In this document: positions 53,591 to 64,000 of the stretch, piece after piece
How positions within the stretch are numbered: position 1 is the first letter of the stretch
Layout: each line of letters starts with the position of its first letter
Source: Ilex aquifolium
Taxonomy: Eukaryota; Streptophyta; Magnoliopsida; Aquifoliales; Aquifoliaceae
Direction of reading: 5' to 3'
NCBI GenBank assembly: GCA_951799425.1
Contig: OX637391.1
Coordinates: forward strand, 20,322,551 to 20,386,550
Length of the DNA stretch: 64,000 bases
Program-made: the position numbers and the translations under genes
Notes under the pieces: generated by a model
What the model was told of the DNA's origin: nothing
The model's database searches: none
The model's input: only the letters and a program-made list of their open reading frames with translations

Positions 53591-56279
53591 ATGTCTGCCT
53601 CTTCTGGTGCTACCCGTTCCTCTGTTTCCCTTCTAGGCGATCGGTCTGAGGACACCGATTTAGGGGATGTAGGTGATGAGATTGACAATTTTCCTGGTGT
53701 GGAGGCTGTGGAAACCGAGGTCGGCACTGAGGAGCCCCCTACTACCTCTTCACCTGTGCCCCCCAAGCCTGACAAAGGTAAGGGCAAGGTGAGTGGAGTT
53801 GGGGTTGCTGATAAGTCTTCATACCTGGGGGCTGCCTTTAGGTATGCCAAGTCCGTAGGCTCTAGTAGAGAGGCCCCTACGTTAATGAGAGCATATAAAG
53901 CTCGATACGGTTTTCCTCCTGGGGTTGAACCCTGGTGCCCAGATAAATCCATCTATTACGTAGAACAAGTGCGCAAGAGGGTCTGCTTCTTCCTTGCTGC
54001 TTTTGAGAATGGCCTTCACTTTCCCCTGCACCCCTTTATCAAGGCTGTTCTGCAGCACTTCAATGTATGCCCTTCTATGGCGTTATGGTAGGCCTCTTAG
54101 TCATCTTTAACAAGCATAAGCTCGTAGTTCCTAGCATTTCTCTGCTTATGGAACTTTTCAATGTCAAGCTGACCTCTTCCGAAGGTTTTCTGTATATCTC
54201 TAAACGAAACGCTGCTAGGAAGATTATTACCGACCTCCCGACTTTTCACAAAGGGTGGAAAAAACACTTCTTTTTTATTGGGGGTACCAACTGGGAATAT
54301 AATCCTGCTGATAAAACAGATACTCTGGGCATCCCTATGGCCTGGTCTAGACCAGAAAACTTGGGTGAGTCTTTACTCAAGCTGGCTGAGCTCTGATCTG
54401 AGACTTATGAGCCTTTTGTTTTTCTCTTACTTGCATTTTTTTTTTTTAGGTGGTCGGCCTGAGCTAAGCCCTGAAGATAACAAGGTGCTATTGAAATTGG
54501 GAAAAATCAAGCCAGAGAGGTACGCTGATCTCATTGAGTCTCGAAATCTGGTGGAGTTAGGTCTGAGTCCCCCCTGGCAACCTTAGCTATTCCAATATCT
54601 GTTGTAGGCGCTGAAGAAGGTAATATCATTAACATTTTCTTTCTCCTCCTCTTTCGTTTTCTTTCCTTCTCCTCTTTTTCTTTTTATATCTCCTGATTCC
54701 ACTCAGATCTTCCAGGTCCCTCCACCATGAAGTCTACTCCTGAAGAGCTCCAGGCTAAGGTTGAGAAATTGATGAAGGGCGGTAAATCTGGCAAGCGAAA
54801 GACCCAGGTTAGCTCTGGCAGTGGCCCTATCACCCGGGCTAAAATTCTAAGATTGGAGATGCCTTCACCCTCTTCATCTGCTAAAGAACCGGCTCCCACC
54901 AAGGCACTGCCTTCCTCCTCCGACACTCCTCAGATTGCAGCCACCTCTTCCCCTTTAGAGGCTCTGCCTGCATTGGTTCAAGCTCAAGTGGGAGGTCAGG
55001 CTTCCCCCTCCTCTTCTGAGGTCGAGAAGGCTTTGAGACTGATCCCCGATCTCCAACCCGGCACTTTCACATACAGTGCTTCCGGGAAGATGGTTGAGAA
55101 AGAGGGAAAATCCGAAGAGGAAGATGAAGATTCTTACTTCGACAACATGGATCTAGCTGCAGGAGCTATTTCTTCTATTTTTTCTGAATCTGACGTCCTG
55201 AGGGCCGCTTCTGTGCCCCTCGAGGAATCCATTGCCTCAGCTCTTCAGGGAGCAGCTGCTGTAAGTGCTAGCATTTTTCCATCTCTATTTTTCCTCGTAT
55301 AATAGCTTTACGCAACTTTGCTGATCTTACTTTACATCCCCAGGCTGCCCTCCATGCAAAAGGTTTATTGCACCGGATTCGGTTTTATGAGCGCTCTGTT
55401 AAGGCTCTGAAGGCGTATGAGGTCAAAGTTACTGAGTTGTCCCTTGAAAACGAGGACCTCAGGACTCAGGTGCAAAGCCTTAAGGAGCAAGCAGTGAAGC
55501 AAGCCTCCGACCTCAAACATACCTTAACCGTCAATGCCAGAGCTGAGGAAGGGGAAAAGAAAGCTCGAGATGAGCTACGGTTAACCAAGGAGGATCTGGA
55601 GCTCAAGACTGAGGCGTGGACCAAGGCTAGCCAAGAGGCCTTTGACGCCAAAAATTCCCTTATGCAGGCAAGGCAGGAGTACCTCACTCTAAACGAGGCC
55701 AATGGCAAACTCTGCGAGGAGCTTGAGGGGCAGAAAGACCTGGTCAGACAGAGGGATAGCGAGGTAGCAGAGCTGAAGGATGAGGCCACCACCTTGTGGG
55801 CTACTGGGTGGCTCGCCTTTAGGCGCAAGGCTATCAAAGCTTTTCCAGACCTGGACTTCAACTTTCCTATCCCCACTGAGGAAAAAATGGAAGGATCTGA
55901 CTCTGATAACGAGGAGGATGCCTCGGTTCCACCAGCTGAAGCCTTGAATCAAGATGTACTTGCTTCTCCAGCTATTCCATGTACCACTCCCTTCTCTCCT
56001 GAGATTTCTGAAGCTCTTGCCACTGGGACAGGCTCTCTTGCTGCATTTCCTGAGCTCCCAACTGCAGCTCCTGAGCTCCCAACTACAACTCATGCTATTC
56101 CTGCCGCTACACCGTTCTCAGCTGACCTTGTGACTGAGGCCCTTGTTCAGAATTCGGAATCAATAGGAGCAGAGACCCGTGCAGCTGGCACCCCTGGAAG
56201 TTCTTCTCTTTTGCCTGCTGCTGAGGGCTCATCCACAGGGTTGCAAACTCCTTCAATTACGCCTTCCTTAGATACTTAG
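53591..56279 (+). pseudogene. Antisense gene 1 of Tat element 2
   Basis: The N-terminal part is acidic ('DTDLGDVGDEIDNFPGVEAV'), followed by Ser/Pro-rich sequence. The Transposase_28-like core has 'RYGFPPGVEPWCPD', 'FFLAAFENGLHFPLHPFIKA' and 'FHKGWKKHFFFIGGTNWEYN'. Then come a Ser/Lys linker, an acidic segment ('EEEDEDSYFDNMDLAAGAIS'), a long coiled coil (about 55370-55800) and a Pro/Thr/Ala-rich tail. The frame comes in several blocks whose gaps have intron-like GT...AG edges at the same places as in the sister element. It may encode a DNA- or RNA-binding factor of the element; no activity is known to me. The label pseudogene reflects uncertainty about integrity, not a proven defect. Confidence 0.72.
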
Positions 56280-56959
56280 AGCTCTTCTTTGTGTTCATGT
56301 AATTCTATCTTTCTTTTTTCCTGTACTTCGAACTTGTGTTTTGGAATACAAACTTTAAAAAGTAATTTCTGAATTTTGTTTTGAATTGTGATGTGTTGTG
56401 ATTTTGATTTGAGACATAACTCACGTGAATTTTCTTCTCCTTGTACTTCCCTTGCCCCCCTTGCTTTGAGAAGTGATTCAGTCCTTCTTGAAGCAAGATT
56501 ATGGACTTTATGAGCTGCCAAGTTCTTTTGATGAACTAAGGAACTCATCAGGAACTTCATCATCCTGATGTGAGCAAGGTTCTTGGAACTGAAAGTCTCA
56601 AAGACTTGCTATAGAGATGCTATGTTGCCAACCGAGCTGAGCTCAAATATGAGGAATATTTTGTTTAGGTGGGGTCAGACTCATTTCCGATTGTTTTGAG
56701 TGCATTAGGAGGGGTAATCTTGTGCTGACTCTTTTTCCTGCCTTTTCCCAACTGCCTTCCATAGCCGTAACCACCTTTATTAATTAGGAAACCAAAAAGA
56801 CCGCCTACTTTGCCCTTCGCGTGACTCTTGGTTTCCTAAAAATTTACAATTTTCTTTAAGTCTCCTAACATCTGCTGAGTTTCTTCTCCTTTGCCAAAAA
56901 TATTTCTGAGTTTCTTCTTGATCCTTCGTGGTTGTCCTCTGTTTCCACCATAATCCTTA

Positions 56960-57961
56960 ATGGCTGCCTCCGCTTCTTCCATGTTCAAGGAACGCACTTC
57001 CTTCAGAACCGAATGGAAGTGGCATTGTCGCTATTTGTCTCCTTCGACCTTAGAGCCTTCTGATTTGGTAGCCATCAAGAAACGGTTTTTTCCTGATCTT
57101 GATTTGCCTCTGCGAGTCCCTACCCCTGACGAGCCATGCAATTACCTTTATCGAGGGGAAGTCTGCCTTTTTGAGGGTGCAATGGACATGGGACTTCGCC
57201 TTCCCATTCATCCAGCTATCGGGCGAGTTCTTGCCCATTATGGTCTATGCCCTTCTCGCCTTTCCCCACGAGGATGGGCCGCTATGGTGAGCTTTTTCCT
57301 GTTCTGGCGCCTGTATGGCAGCGGTAGGTTCCCTTCTGTTTCCGAGTTCCTTTACTTCTTCGAGATCGAGGAAGACGATGCCCCCTGCTTCAGCTTCTTT
57401 CGTTGGAGGCACTTTAATTCACCTCCTTTGGTTCTAGGCCTTCCTTCCAATCCCGAAGGGTGGTCTAAACGTTTCTTTTTTGCTTCTGGGGAGTCTTGGC
57501 GGTCCCCTGAGGTGCGCTGTCATGATGCTAGGATTCCACGGTCCTGGAAGAGCTTCTCTCACATTGGTAAGCTCAAGCCGAGCTCTATTGAATTTGACTT
57601 TGAAGACATATTCTTATTATATTCTTGTTGCGCAGGTCCACCTGATCTTTATTTGCTTGGGGCTGAGGCTACTGAATATGAATTTTCCTCCGTTTCCTAC
57701 TCTTCCTGGACTTATTTCTCTAATTCTGACGAGGAAGGGGATTCCGACGAGGAGGGGGATACTGGTGCGAGTTCAAAGAGGCGTAAGAGGGATGGCTCTT
57801 TCTCACCCGACTCTCTTTCCACTATTTTTCTTACTCCAGCAGGTCAGAAGGTTCTTGACTCACTCTACAAGGCTGAACAAGAAAGGGACGAGCTGAAGGA
57901 GGAGAATGCTCGCCTGAAGGAGGAAGTTTTCGAGCTTAAGTCACAACTTAAGAAGGATTAG
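56960..57961 (+). CDS. Antisense gene 2 of Tat element 2 (Transposase_28-like)
   Basis: This single open frame has 333 residues. The core contains 'AIKKRFFPDLDLPLRVPTPD', 'MDMGLRLPIHPAIGRVLAHY', 'LCPSRLSPRGWAAMVSFFLF', 'FFRWRHFNSPPLVLGLPSNP' and 'GWSKRFFFASGESW'. An acidic Ser-rich hinge ('SNSDEEGDSDEEGDTGASS'), a basic patch 'KRRKRDG' and a C-terminal zipper 'ERDELKEENARLKEEVFELK' follow. Fold and motifs match the family annotated as putative gypsy-type transposon. It is convergent with pol, with the hairpin array just downstream. The ATG at 56960 is the first in frame and is followed by Ala/Ser-rich sequence. Confidence 0.75.
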   Translation: MAASASSMFKERTSFRTEWKWHCRYLSPSTLEPSDLVAIKKRFFPDLDLPLRVPTPDEPCNYLYRGEVCLFEGAMDMGLRLPIHPAIGRVLAHYGLCPSRLSPRGWAAMVSFFLFWRLYGSGRFPSVSEFLYFFEIEEDDAPCFSFFRWRHFNSPPLVLGLPSNPEGWSKRFFFASGESWRSPEVRCHDARIPRSWKSFSHIGKLKPSSIEFDFEDIFLLYSCCAGPPDLYLLGAEATEYEFSSVSYSSWTYFSNSDEEGDSDEEGDTGASSKRRKRDGSFSPDSLSTIFLTPAGQKVLDSLYKAEQERDELKEENARLKEEVFELKSQLKKD

Positions 57962-58097
57962 GAGTTTTGCCTCCTTGTACTCCCTTTCTTTCTTGATTAA
58001 TGCCAAACTCTGTTTCTCTTTTTCTTGAATGCTTGTATTCTTGAACTCTTTGAATGTCAGATCTTTCTTTTTGAAAGTGCATGTTCATGTATGAGCT

Positions 58098-58435
58098 GAG
58101 GGGCTTATCCCTTATCAGTTGAGCTATGGAACTCATTCTGAATTCTGCAAGCTCTAGATGCTGAGCTGAGGAGCTCATCTTTCATTTTATAAGCTTAGAA
58201 GTTTATCGTTTGTTTATGAGCTGAGGAGCTCATCTTGAATTTTATAAGCTTAGAAGCTTATCGTTTGTTTATGAGCTGAGGAGCTCATCTTGAATTTTAT
58301 AAGCTTAGAAGCTTATCGTTTGTTTATGAGCTGAGGAGCTCATCTTGAATTTTATATGCTTAGAAGCTTATCGTTTGTTTATGAGCTAAGGAGCTCATCT
58401 TGAATTTTATAAGCTTAGAAGCTTATCGCGAGCTG
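58098..58435. repeat. Hairpin tandem array with an exact 55-bp unit
   Basis: Near-identical units start at 58216, 58271, 58326 and 58381, with degenerate copies from about 58098. Each unit holds two perfect hairpins: ATGAGCT-GAGG-AGCTCAT and ATAAGCTT-AG-AAGCTTAT. The array lies between the convergent ends of antisense gene 2 and pol, like 16545-16800 in the sister element, but unit length and sequence differ. Confidence 0.93.
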
Positions 58436-58811
58436 TAGAGCTTGTTTCACATGTGCTTATTATATATTTATTTATTTTGGAAACCACATGAGGATGAATA
58501 AAAGATTCGTTTATTTTCATCAAAAATAGCTCTATTACAAGGAAAACTTACTGAAAGAACTTCTTAAGGTGCTCGGCATTCCAAGAGTGAGGCAAGATCT
58601 TTCCTTCCTCGGTTTGCAGCTCGTAGTTTCCTGGTCTGATTACCCTTGATATGATATATGGTCCTTCCTAGTTGGGCCCTAGCTTCCCATGAGTGGGATC
58701 CTTCCTCGCAAGTAGAAGCCTCCTAAGCACCAAGTCCCCAGTTTTGAAACTTCTGTGTTTTACCTTCCTTTCGTAGTACTTTGCGGTTTTCCTTTGGTAA
58801 CTTTGAACGCG

Positions 58812-59700
58812 CTACAGAGCTCTATCTCTCTTTTCATCCAAGAGGTCGAGGTTCAGTAGGAGAGACTCATCATTGTGCTCGGCGTCTGCCAACTCCACCC
58901 TAGGTGATTGGAGCCCCACCTCAACAGGGGCCACTGCCTCGGTTCCGAAAGCCAAAGTAAACGGGGTTTCCTGAGTTGCAGACCTGGCGGTGGTCCTGTA
59001 GGCCCACAATACTTCAGGGACGTACTCCACCCACTTGCCTTTTAAGTTCTCTAGTTTGGTTTTCAGAGCTGCCTTTATGGTTCTGATTGTGACCTCTGCT
59101 TGTCCATTGGATTGAGGATGTGCAGGAGCTGAGAAATAATTCTTTATCCCGAGCTCAGCACAAAACCTTTTAAATTTTGAGTTGTCAAACTGCTTTCCAT
59201 TATCAGATACGACTGCTCTGGGAACCCCAAACATGCAAACTATAGATTTCCAAACGAAGTTTTGGACCTTTTGCTCAGTGATTGTTGCCAAAGGTTCGAC
59301 CTCCGCCCATTTAGTGAAGTAATCCACCCCTATGATAGCAAACTTGCATTGTCCCATACCGGTGGGAAGGGGTCTAATTATGTCCAAACCCCACTACTGG
59401 AAGGGCCACGGGCTTACCACCGAGGTTAACAGCTCAGGCAGACAATGGGAAATGTTGGCGTGCTCTTGGCAAGTCTTGCATTTCCTGACCAATCCGGTGG
59501 CATCCTTGAGCATGGTGGGCCAATAATACCCTTGCCTCAGTGTTTTTCCTGCCAAGGCTCGAGCTCCGATGTGATTGCCACATATTCCCTCATGTACTTC
59601 TCTGAGTATATAATTGGCGTCATCATCTCCCACGCATTTAAGGAGAGGTGCTGAAAATCCTCGTTTGTACAGATTTCCTTGCATCATAGAAAATTTGGCT
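58812..59700 (-). pseudogene. Tat element 2 integrase (fossil)
   Basis: The zinc site ('HEGICGNHIGARALAGKTLR', 'RKCKTCQEHAN') and the DDE core ('CKFAIIGVDYFTKWAEVEPL', 'AVVSDNGKQF', 'APAHPQSNGQAEVT', 'WAYRTTARSATQETPF') are clear. The end lies next to the hairpin array. Minor damage. Confidence 0.87.
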
Positions 59701-59859
59701 GACCTGGTTCTCAGCTTGGAGGCCTCCTTAGCATCGTCTGGCAGGGTTCTTTTCTGCAGGTATTCTATGATGGGGTCCATCCAGCTTGGCTGAGCTACAA
59801 TCAGTAGCATTTCCTCATTTTCAATGCTTACTGAAGGCTCTAGAAGGTGCTCCACTGGT

Positions 59860-60340
59860 ATTAGCCTATCCAAGTCTTCTTGTGAGGCAGTTGCTAACCT
59901 TGCCAACGCATCTGCTCGTGAATTCTCTGTTCTGGGAACGTGTATGACCTTAACCTGCACAAACTTCTTAATTAGTTCTCGTACCTTTCTGAGGTAAAGG
60001 ATCATTTTTTCGCCCCTCGCTTCGTAGGATTCCTCTGTCTGTTTCACCACTAGTTGAGAGTCGCTGCAGATCTCCAGCTGCTCTGCTTCCATAGAATGAG
60101 CAAGATTGAGCCCAACGATGACAGCTTCATACTCAGCTTCGTTATTCGAAGTCTTAAACCCAAACCTAAGGGCATATTCGACATCTATTCCGTCTGGAGA
60201 GGTTAGGATTATACCTGCACCGCTTCCCTGAGCATTGACAACTCCATCCACTGAAAGCCTCCATATGGGGAGGTCGGGAACTAACTCTGTGATCTCCATA
60301 GGTGCTATTGCCGTGAATTCTGCGATGAAATCCGCCAAAA
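59860..60340 (-). pseudogene. Tat element 2 second RNase H (fossil)
   Basis: 'LSVDGVVNAQGSGAGIILTS', 'NNEAEYEAVIVGLNLA', 'EICSDSQLVVKQ' and 'ENSRADALARLA' keep the D, E, D, D set of the extra RNase H characteristic of Tat elements. Confidence 0.87.
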
Positions 60341-60371
60341 TTTGCCCTTTGATGGCAGTCCTTGGCTTATA

Positions 60372-61560
60372 TCAGATATCAAACTCACTGAGCTCTATGG
60401 CCCACTTAACCAACCTTCCAGAAGATTCTGGCTTATGTAACATTTGTTTCATCGGCTGGTCTGTTGGAACCTCGATAGTATGAGCCTGGAAATAGGGCCT
60501 GAGTCTCCTAGCTATTGTAACCAAAGCTAAAGCGAGTTTCTCCATCTTTGGATATCTCTCCTCCGCCCCCCTCAGAGCTCTACTGCAGTAGTAGACTGGT
60601 TGCTGAGCTCTGTCTCGCTCCCTAACCAGCGCTGCGCTTGTTGAAAAATCTGAAACTGCCAGGTAGAGAGTAAGGACTTCCCCTTCTAAAGGGCTTACCA
60701 GAACAGGGGGGGAGCTCATGTAATTTTTTAAGGCTTTTAATGCTTCTTCGCACGTGGTATCCCACTGGAACGCCTTCTTCAAGACTTGAAAGAATGGTTG
60801 GCACTTATCGCTTGACCTGGACACAAAACGACTCAAGGCAGCTATTCTACCTGTCAGGCGTTGTACCTCTCTTGTGTTGGATGGTGAGTGCATATCTAAC
60901 ACCGCCTTAACCTTCTCTGGGTTAGCTTCAATTCCTCGGCTGCTAACTATAAAACTCAGAAAATTTCCTGCCGAGACCCCGAATGCACACTTCGCAGGGT
61001 TGAGCTTCATCTTGTATTCCTTTAGGATCTGGAATGACTCAGCTAAGTGCATGATGTGGAGCTCTGCTTTCAGTGACTTTACTAACATGTCGTCGATGTA
61101 AACCTCCATGGATGCACCTATCTGCTTTTGGAACATCCTATTCACCAACCGCTGGTAAGTGGCTCCAGCGTTTTTCAATCCAAAAGGCATGACCTGATAA
61201 CAGTATGTTCCCTGTTCAGTTACAAAAGAGGTATTCTCTTGGTCATTAGGATCCATCCTGATTTGGTTGTAACCCGAGAAGGCGTCCATGAAGCTAAGGA
61301 GCTCATGTCCGGCTGTGGCGTCCACTATTAAATCTATCCGGGGTAAGGGAAAACTGTCCTTAGGGCATGCTCGGTTGAGATCAGTGAAGTCGATGCACAG
61401 TCGCCACTTACCATTGGTTTTTTGACAAGAACCACATTTGCCAACCAGGTAGGGTAATTAACTTCCCTGACTGCCTTAGCGTGGAGGAGTTTGCCGACCT
61501 CTTCGTTGATTGCTTTTTGGCGTTCCGGGGCGAAATTTCTTCGCTTCTGTTTGATTGGTT
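60372..61560 (-). pseudogene. Tat element 2 reverse transcriptase and first RNase H (fossil)
   Basis: 'PTWLANVVLVKK', 'LLSFMDAFSGYNQIRM', 'MPFGLKNAGATYQRLV' and the catalytic 'YIDDMLVKS' mark RT. 'LYLAVSDFSTSAALVRERD' and 'PVYYCSRALRGAEERYPKME' mark the Ty3-type RNase H. Nearly complete, with a small number of breaks. Confidence 0.88.
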
Positions 61561-61899
61561 TGCAGGTAGGATTCACGCTGAGCTTGTGCGTGATGATCGA
61601 GGGGTCAATACCTTCCATGTCCTCTTGCTTCCAGGCGAAAACTCCTACATTTTTCTTCAAGAATTGGATAAGAAGTCTTTTGACCTCTCTGTTTAGCTTG
61701 GACCCTACATAAACGAGGTGTTCTGGCTCCTCATCGAGCTGAATCGGTTCCAGCTCTTCCGATGGCATTGGTCTTGTTTCCAGTTCATCTCTCATGTCGA
61801 GTTCATCCAATTGGATGTTCTCCACCTCTTTCATCTTCACAGACGCCATGTAGCATTCTCTTGCTACACGCTGGTCTCCCCGGACCACTCCGATTCCGT

Positions 61900-62280
61900 T
61901 TATGTAGGAAATTTAACGACCAAGTGATAGGCAGATGGGATTGCCCTCATAGAATTAAGGGATGGTCTTCCAAGCAAGATGTTGTACACAGAAGGTGCGT
62001 CAACCACTAGAAATTTTACGGTCGTTGTGGCTTGGCAAGGCGGGTCACCTAGGGTGAGTACCAGCTGGATCGAGCCCAGGGGGAGCACCCTTTCCCCTGA
62101 GAATCCTAGCAAATGAGTACTTACAGGTTCAATTTTTTCCCTTCCTATGTTCATTTTGTCGAATGCTGATGCAAAAATGATGTCTGTTGAGCTCCCGTTA
62201 TCGATCAAAACTCGATGAACGGTCCTGTTAGCTACCACGGCTCTTACCACCAACGGATCATCGTGGGGATACTGGAATCC
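61900..62280 (-). pseudogene. Tat element 2 protease (fossil)
   Basis: The active-site region 'VLIDNGSSTDIIFASAFDKM' and the end 'FLVVDAPSVYNILLGRPSLN' belong to the retropepsin-type protease of Tat elements. It is in frame with gag. Confidence 0.83.
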
Positions 62281-63991
62281 CTCCAAATCGGAATCGGAAA
62301 ATGTGATAGCTGTGTCTAAGCGTGGTGCTTTGGACACAGTATGCACTTCAAGAGCTTCTTCGGCTCTGATTCGTCGGAGGTGCGCTTTCCTGGCTGAGCT
62401 GGACTTTCCACCTCCCGCAAATCCTCCAGATATTACTCTGATCTCACCCAGAGGCTGCTGATGTGGTGCAGGTGCTTGCTGTTGAGGTGGCAGCGGTGGA
62501 AGAGCTCGATTCTGGTTGTCATGGGCCACAAAGCAACGCAACTGTCCTCGTTGGATTAGGAACTCGATCTCATTCTTTAACTGAATGCAGTTATCAATAT
62601 GGTGACCATGGTCCCTGTGGTAGTCACAATACTTTGTGGGGTCTCTCTTTGCTGGATCAGCCTTCATCCAAGGTGGCCACCTCAGGAACTTCTCGTTTTG
62701 GACCTCATATAGAACTTGGGATACAGCTGCGGTGAGTGGGGTGAATCGTTGAGGTCCGTACCTAGGCTGCAACTCAGGTTGCATGGGGCCCAAGCGGTCT
62801 CTAACATTTCCTCTTCTCTTCGGGGAGCGATCTCTATCCCTCTTTGGGGACCTTTCTCGCCCCTTTTCTTTCCTGGGACTTCGGTCCCTTTTCTTCTCTT
62901 CTTTTTCATTCTCCTTACGTGAGGATGTACTTCCCACCTTGGAAAGGAGTGCTTCTTCACCGTTTATGTACTTTTCTACCTTGGCTAACACCTCAGTCAT
63001 GCTTGCTTGAGGGTTCTTAGATATAGAGAACATGAGATCCTTTGACTGGACTCCCAATCCGGCAATGAAAGCAGTAATGACAAACTTTTCGTCAGGGATA
63101 TCTACCTTCAGAGATTCTGAATTGAACCTCTGAACGTAAGATCGTAGGTTCTCATTTGGCCTTTGTTTTATATTTAATAGATAATAGCTCGGCTTCCTAT
63201 AGATCCGAGTTCCGATGAAGTGTGACACAAAGGAAATGGAGAGTTCTTTAAAAGAAGAGATTGAGGCTGGGGGGGAGCCTATTGAACCATGCTAAAGCTG
63301 ACCCCTTCAGGGTGATGGCGAAGGCCCTACATCGCACACGATCCTGGTACACGTGCAACTCCATCTGGTTTTTGTAGGTGTTGAGGTGATCCACAGGGTC
63401 TTTTGTCCCATCGAAAACCTCTATCTGAGGCACTCTGAACTTCGGAGGAAGGGGAAAATGTAGTACCCCGGGAGTGAATGGGGATTCAGTTTGTTGCACC
63501 AAGGCATCCATTGTTATGGGGGTTTTGACCTTCACCGCCTCTCTCATGTGGCTGAGCACTAACTGGATGTCCTTGAAGCGGTGTTCCCAATATTGCTCCA
63601 TTCTCTCCTGTTGGAAAGGAAGGAAATCATTCCTCTCCAGCTCTTCGTTCCGGCTTTGTGATTCTTCGTTGATTCCCCTCCTAGGCGACTGACGTGGTGC
63701 TTGACTGCTTTCTCCTCCCTCGTTTGCTTCCCTAAGGGGGTCAAGGCACTGCCGTTCCCTAGGAGGAAGATTATTCGGGCCTTGCCGGGGTGGTTGTGCC
63801 TGCTGAGGATCTTGTAAGAGCTTCAAGAGCTCTTCATTTTGTTGGAGTAAGCGTTGATTGACCAGGCGAAGGGCGTCTAATTCGTTAGTAGCAGGAGGAT
63901 CCACCGTAGGTGGGTCGTCTTCAGTGCTGGGGACGAAATCATGAAGGTTTTCCGGTTGTCTTCCACTTGTGACCTCCTGGGGATTTTGCAT
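62280..63991 (-). pseudogene. Tat element 2 gag (fossil)
   Basis: The gag domain has 'IEVFDGTKDPVDHLNTYKNQ' and 'ITLKGSALAWFNRLPP', then 'RFNSESLKVDIPDEKFVITA', an Arg/Lys/Glu/Ser-rich linker with 'RSPKRDRDRSPKRRG', and the knuckle-like 'CDYHRDHGHHIDNC'. The N-terminal part is Gln/Pro-rich. The 5' leader and LTR lie beyond the window. Confidence 0.86.
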
Positions 63992-64000
63992 CCTTGGGGG

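Larger units (their letters stand above)
52215..64000 (-). mobile_element. Ty3/gypsy Tat-lineage element 2, continuing past the right edge
   Basis: The 3' LTR is 52215-52927 (TGATGG...CATCA), with the polypurine tract next to it (52928-52946). The minus strand then carries, from the right edge leftward, gag, protease, RT, RNase H, second RNase H and integrase (to about 58812). A hairpin array and two plus-strand antisense genes complete the layout, the same as in the 11.7-kb element. The 5' LTR lies outside the window, so no LTR age is possible. Coding parts are better preserved than in the other Tat element, with about five interruptions in gag-pol. Confidence 0.92.

Noticed and set aside
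58098-58435. CRISPR array or centromeric satellite block
   Set aside because: Only about five contiguous 55-bp units, embedded in one retroelement between pol and the antisense gene.

Overview
This window is plant nuclear DNA, most likely from an angiosperm. The plant call rests on several independent signs: Ty1/copia and Tat-type Ty3/gypsy LTR elements with plant primer sites, a plant L1-type LINE whose ORF2 ends in an RNase H domain, plant-style Helitron and hAT ends, and a nuclear copy of plant mitochondrial 26S rRNA. I see no complete host protein gene. The window is a repeat-dominated intergenic block, and almost every open reading frame of any length belongs to a mobile element. Species cannot be decided from the sequence.

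Layout. 1-1183 is the end of an LTR that runs off the left edge. About 1184-4600 is an old Tat-lineage remnant (A). 4601-5694 is unassigned sequence holding a mitochondrial rRNA insert (5033-5310) bracketed by a 17-bp duplication. 5700-10733 is a Ty1/copia element with both LTRs and a GGGTT target duplication. About 11228-26720 is a second old Tat remnant (B), split by a younger, end-complete Tat element at 11363-23026 (TGAGT duplication). 26765-28890 looks like Helitron material. 29209-34367 is a 5'-truncated L1 LINE with a 15-bp target duplication and an uninterrupted 1392-residue ORF2. 34673-42105 is a very young non-autonomous LTR element (two 1079-bp LTRs, TTAAC duplication) that carries a 2.2-kb solo LTR (36837-39068, CTCCC duplication). 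42177-43115 is a non-autonomous hAT element. 43396-47756 is a patchwork of LTR pieces. 47948-49953 is a long fold-back element. 49972-52214 holds an hAT-like end, simple repeats and two exon-like blocks. 52215-64000 is most of another Tat element, leaving through the right edge inside gag.

The two large Tat elements share one plan. Gag-pol lies on the minus strand with two RNase H domains. Two antisense genes on the plus strand each encode a 'putative gypsy-type transposon' (Transposase_28-like) domain plus coiled coil. A hairpin-forming tandem array sits exactly where the convergent pol and antisense genes meet. A short promoter-like block is conserved upstream of the antisense genes.

The most interesting unexplained pattern is in the LTRs. 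Several unrelated LTR families carry perfect or near-perfect palindromes, often GC-rich and centred on CCGG, just upstream of the TATA box in U3. Two relatives of one LTR family carry different palindromes in the same slot. LTR elements are described as fossils; their individual damage is not itemised.
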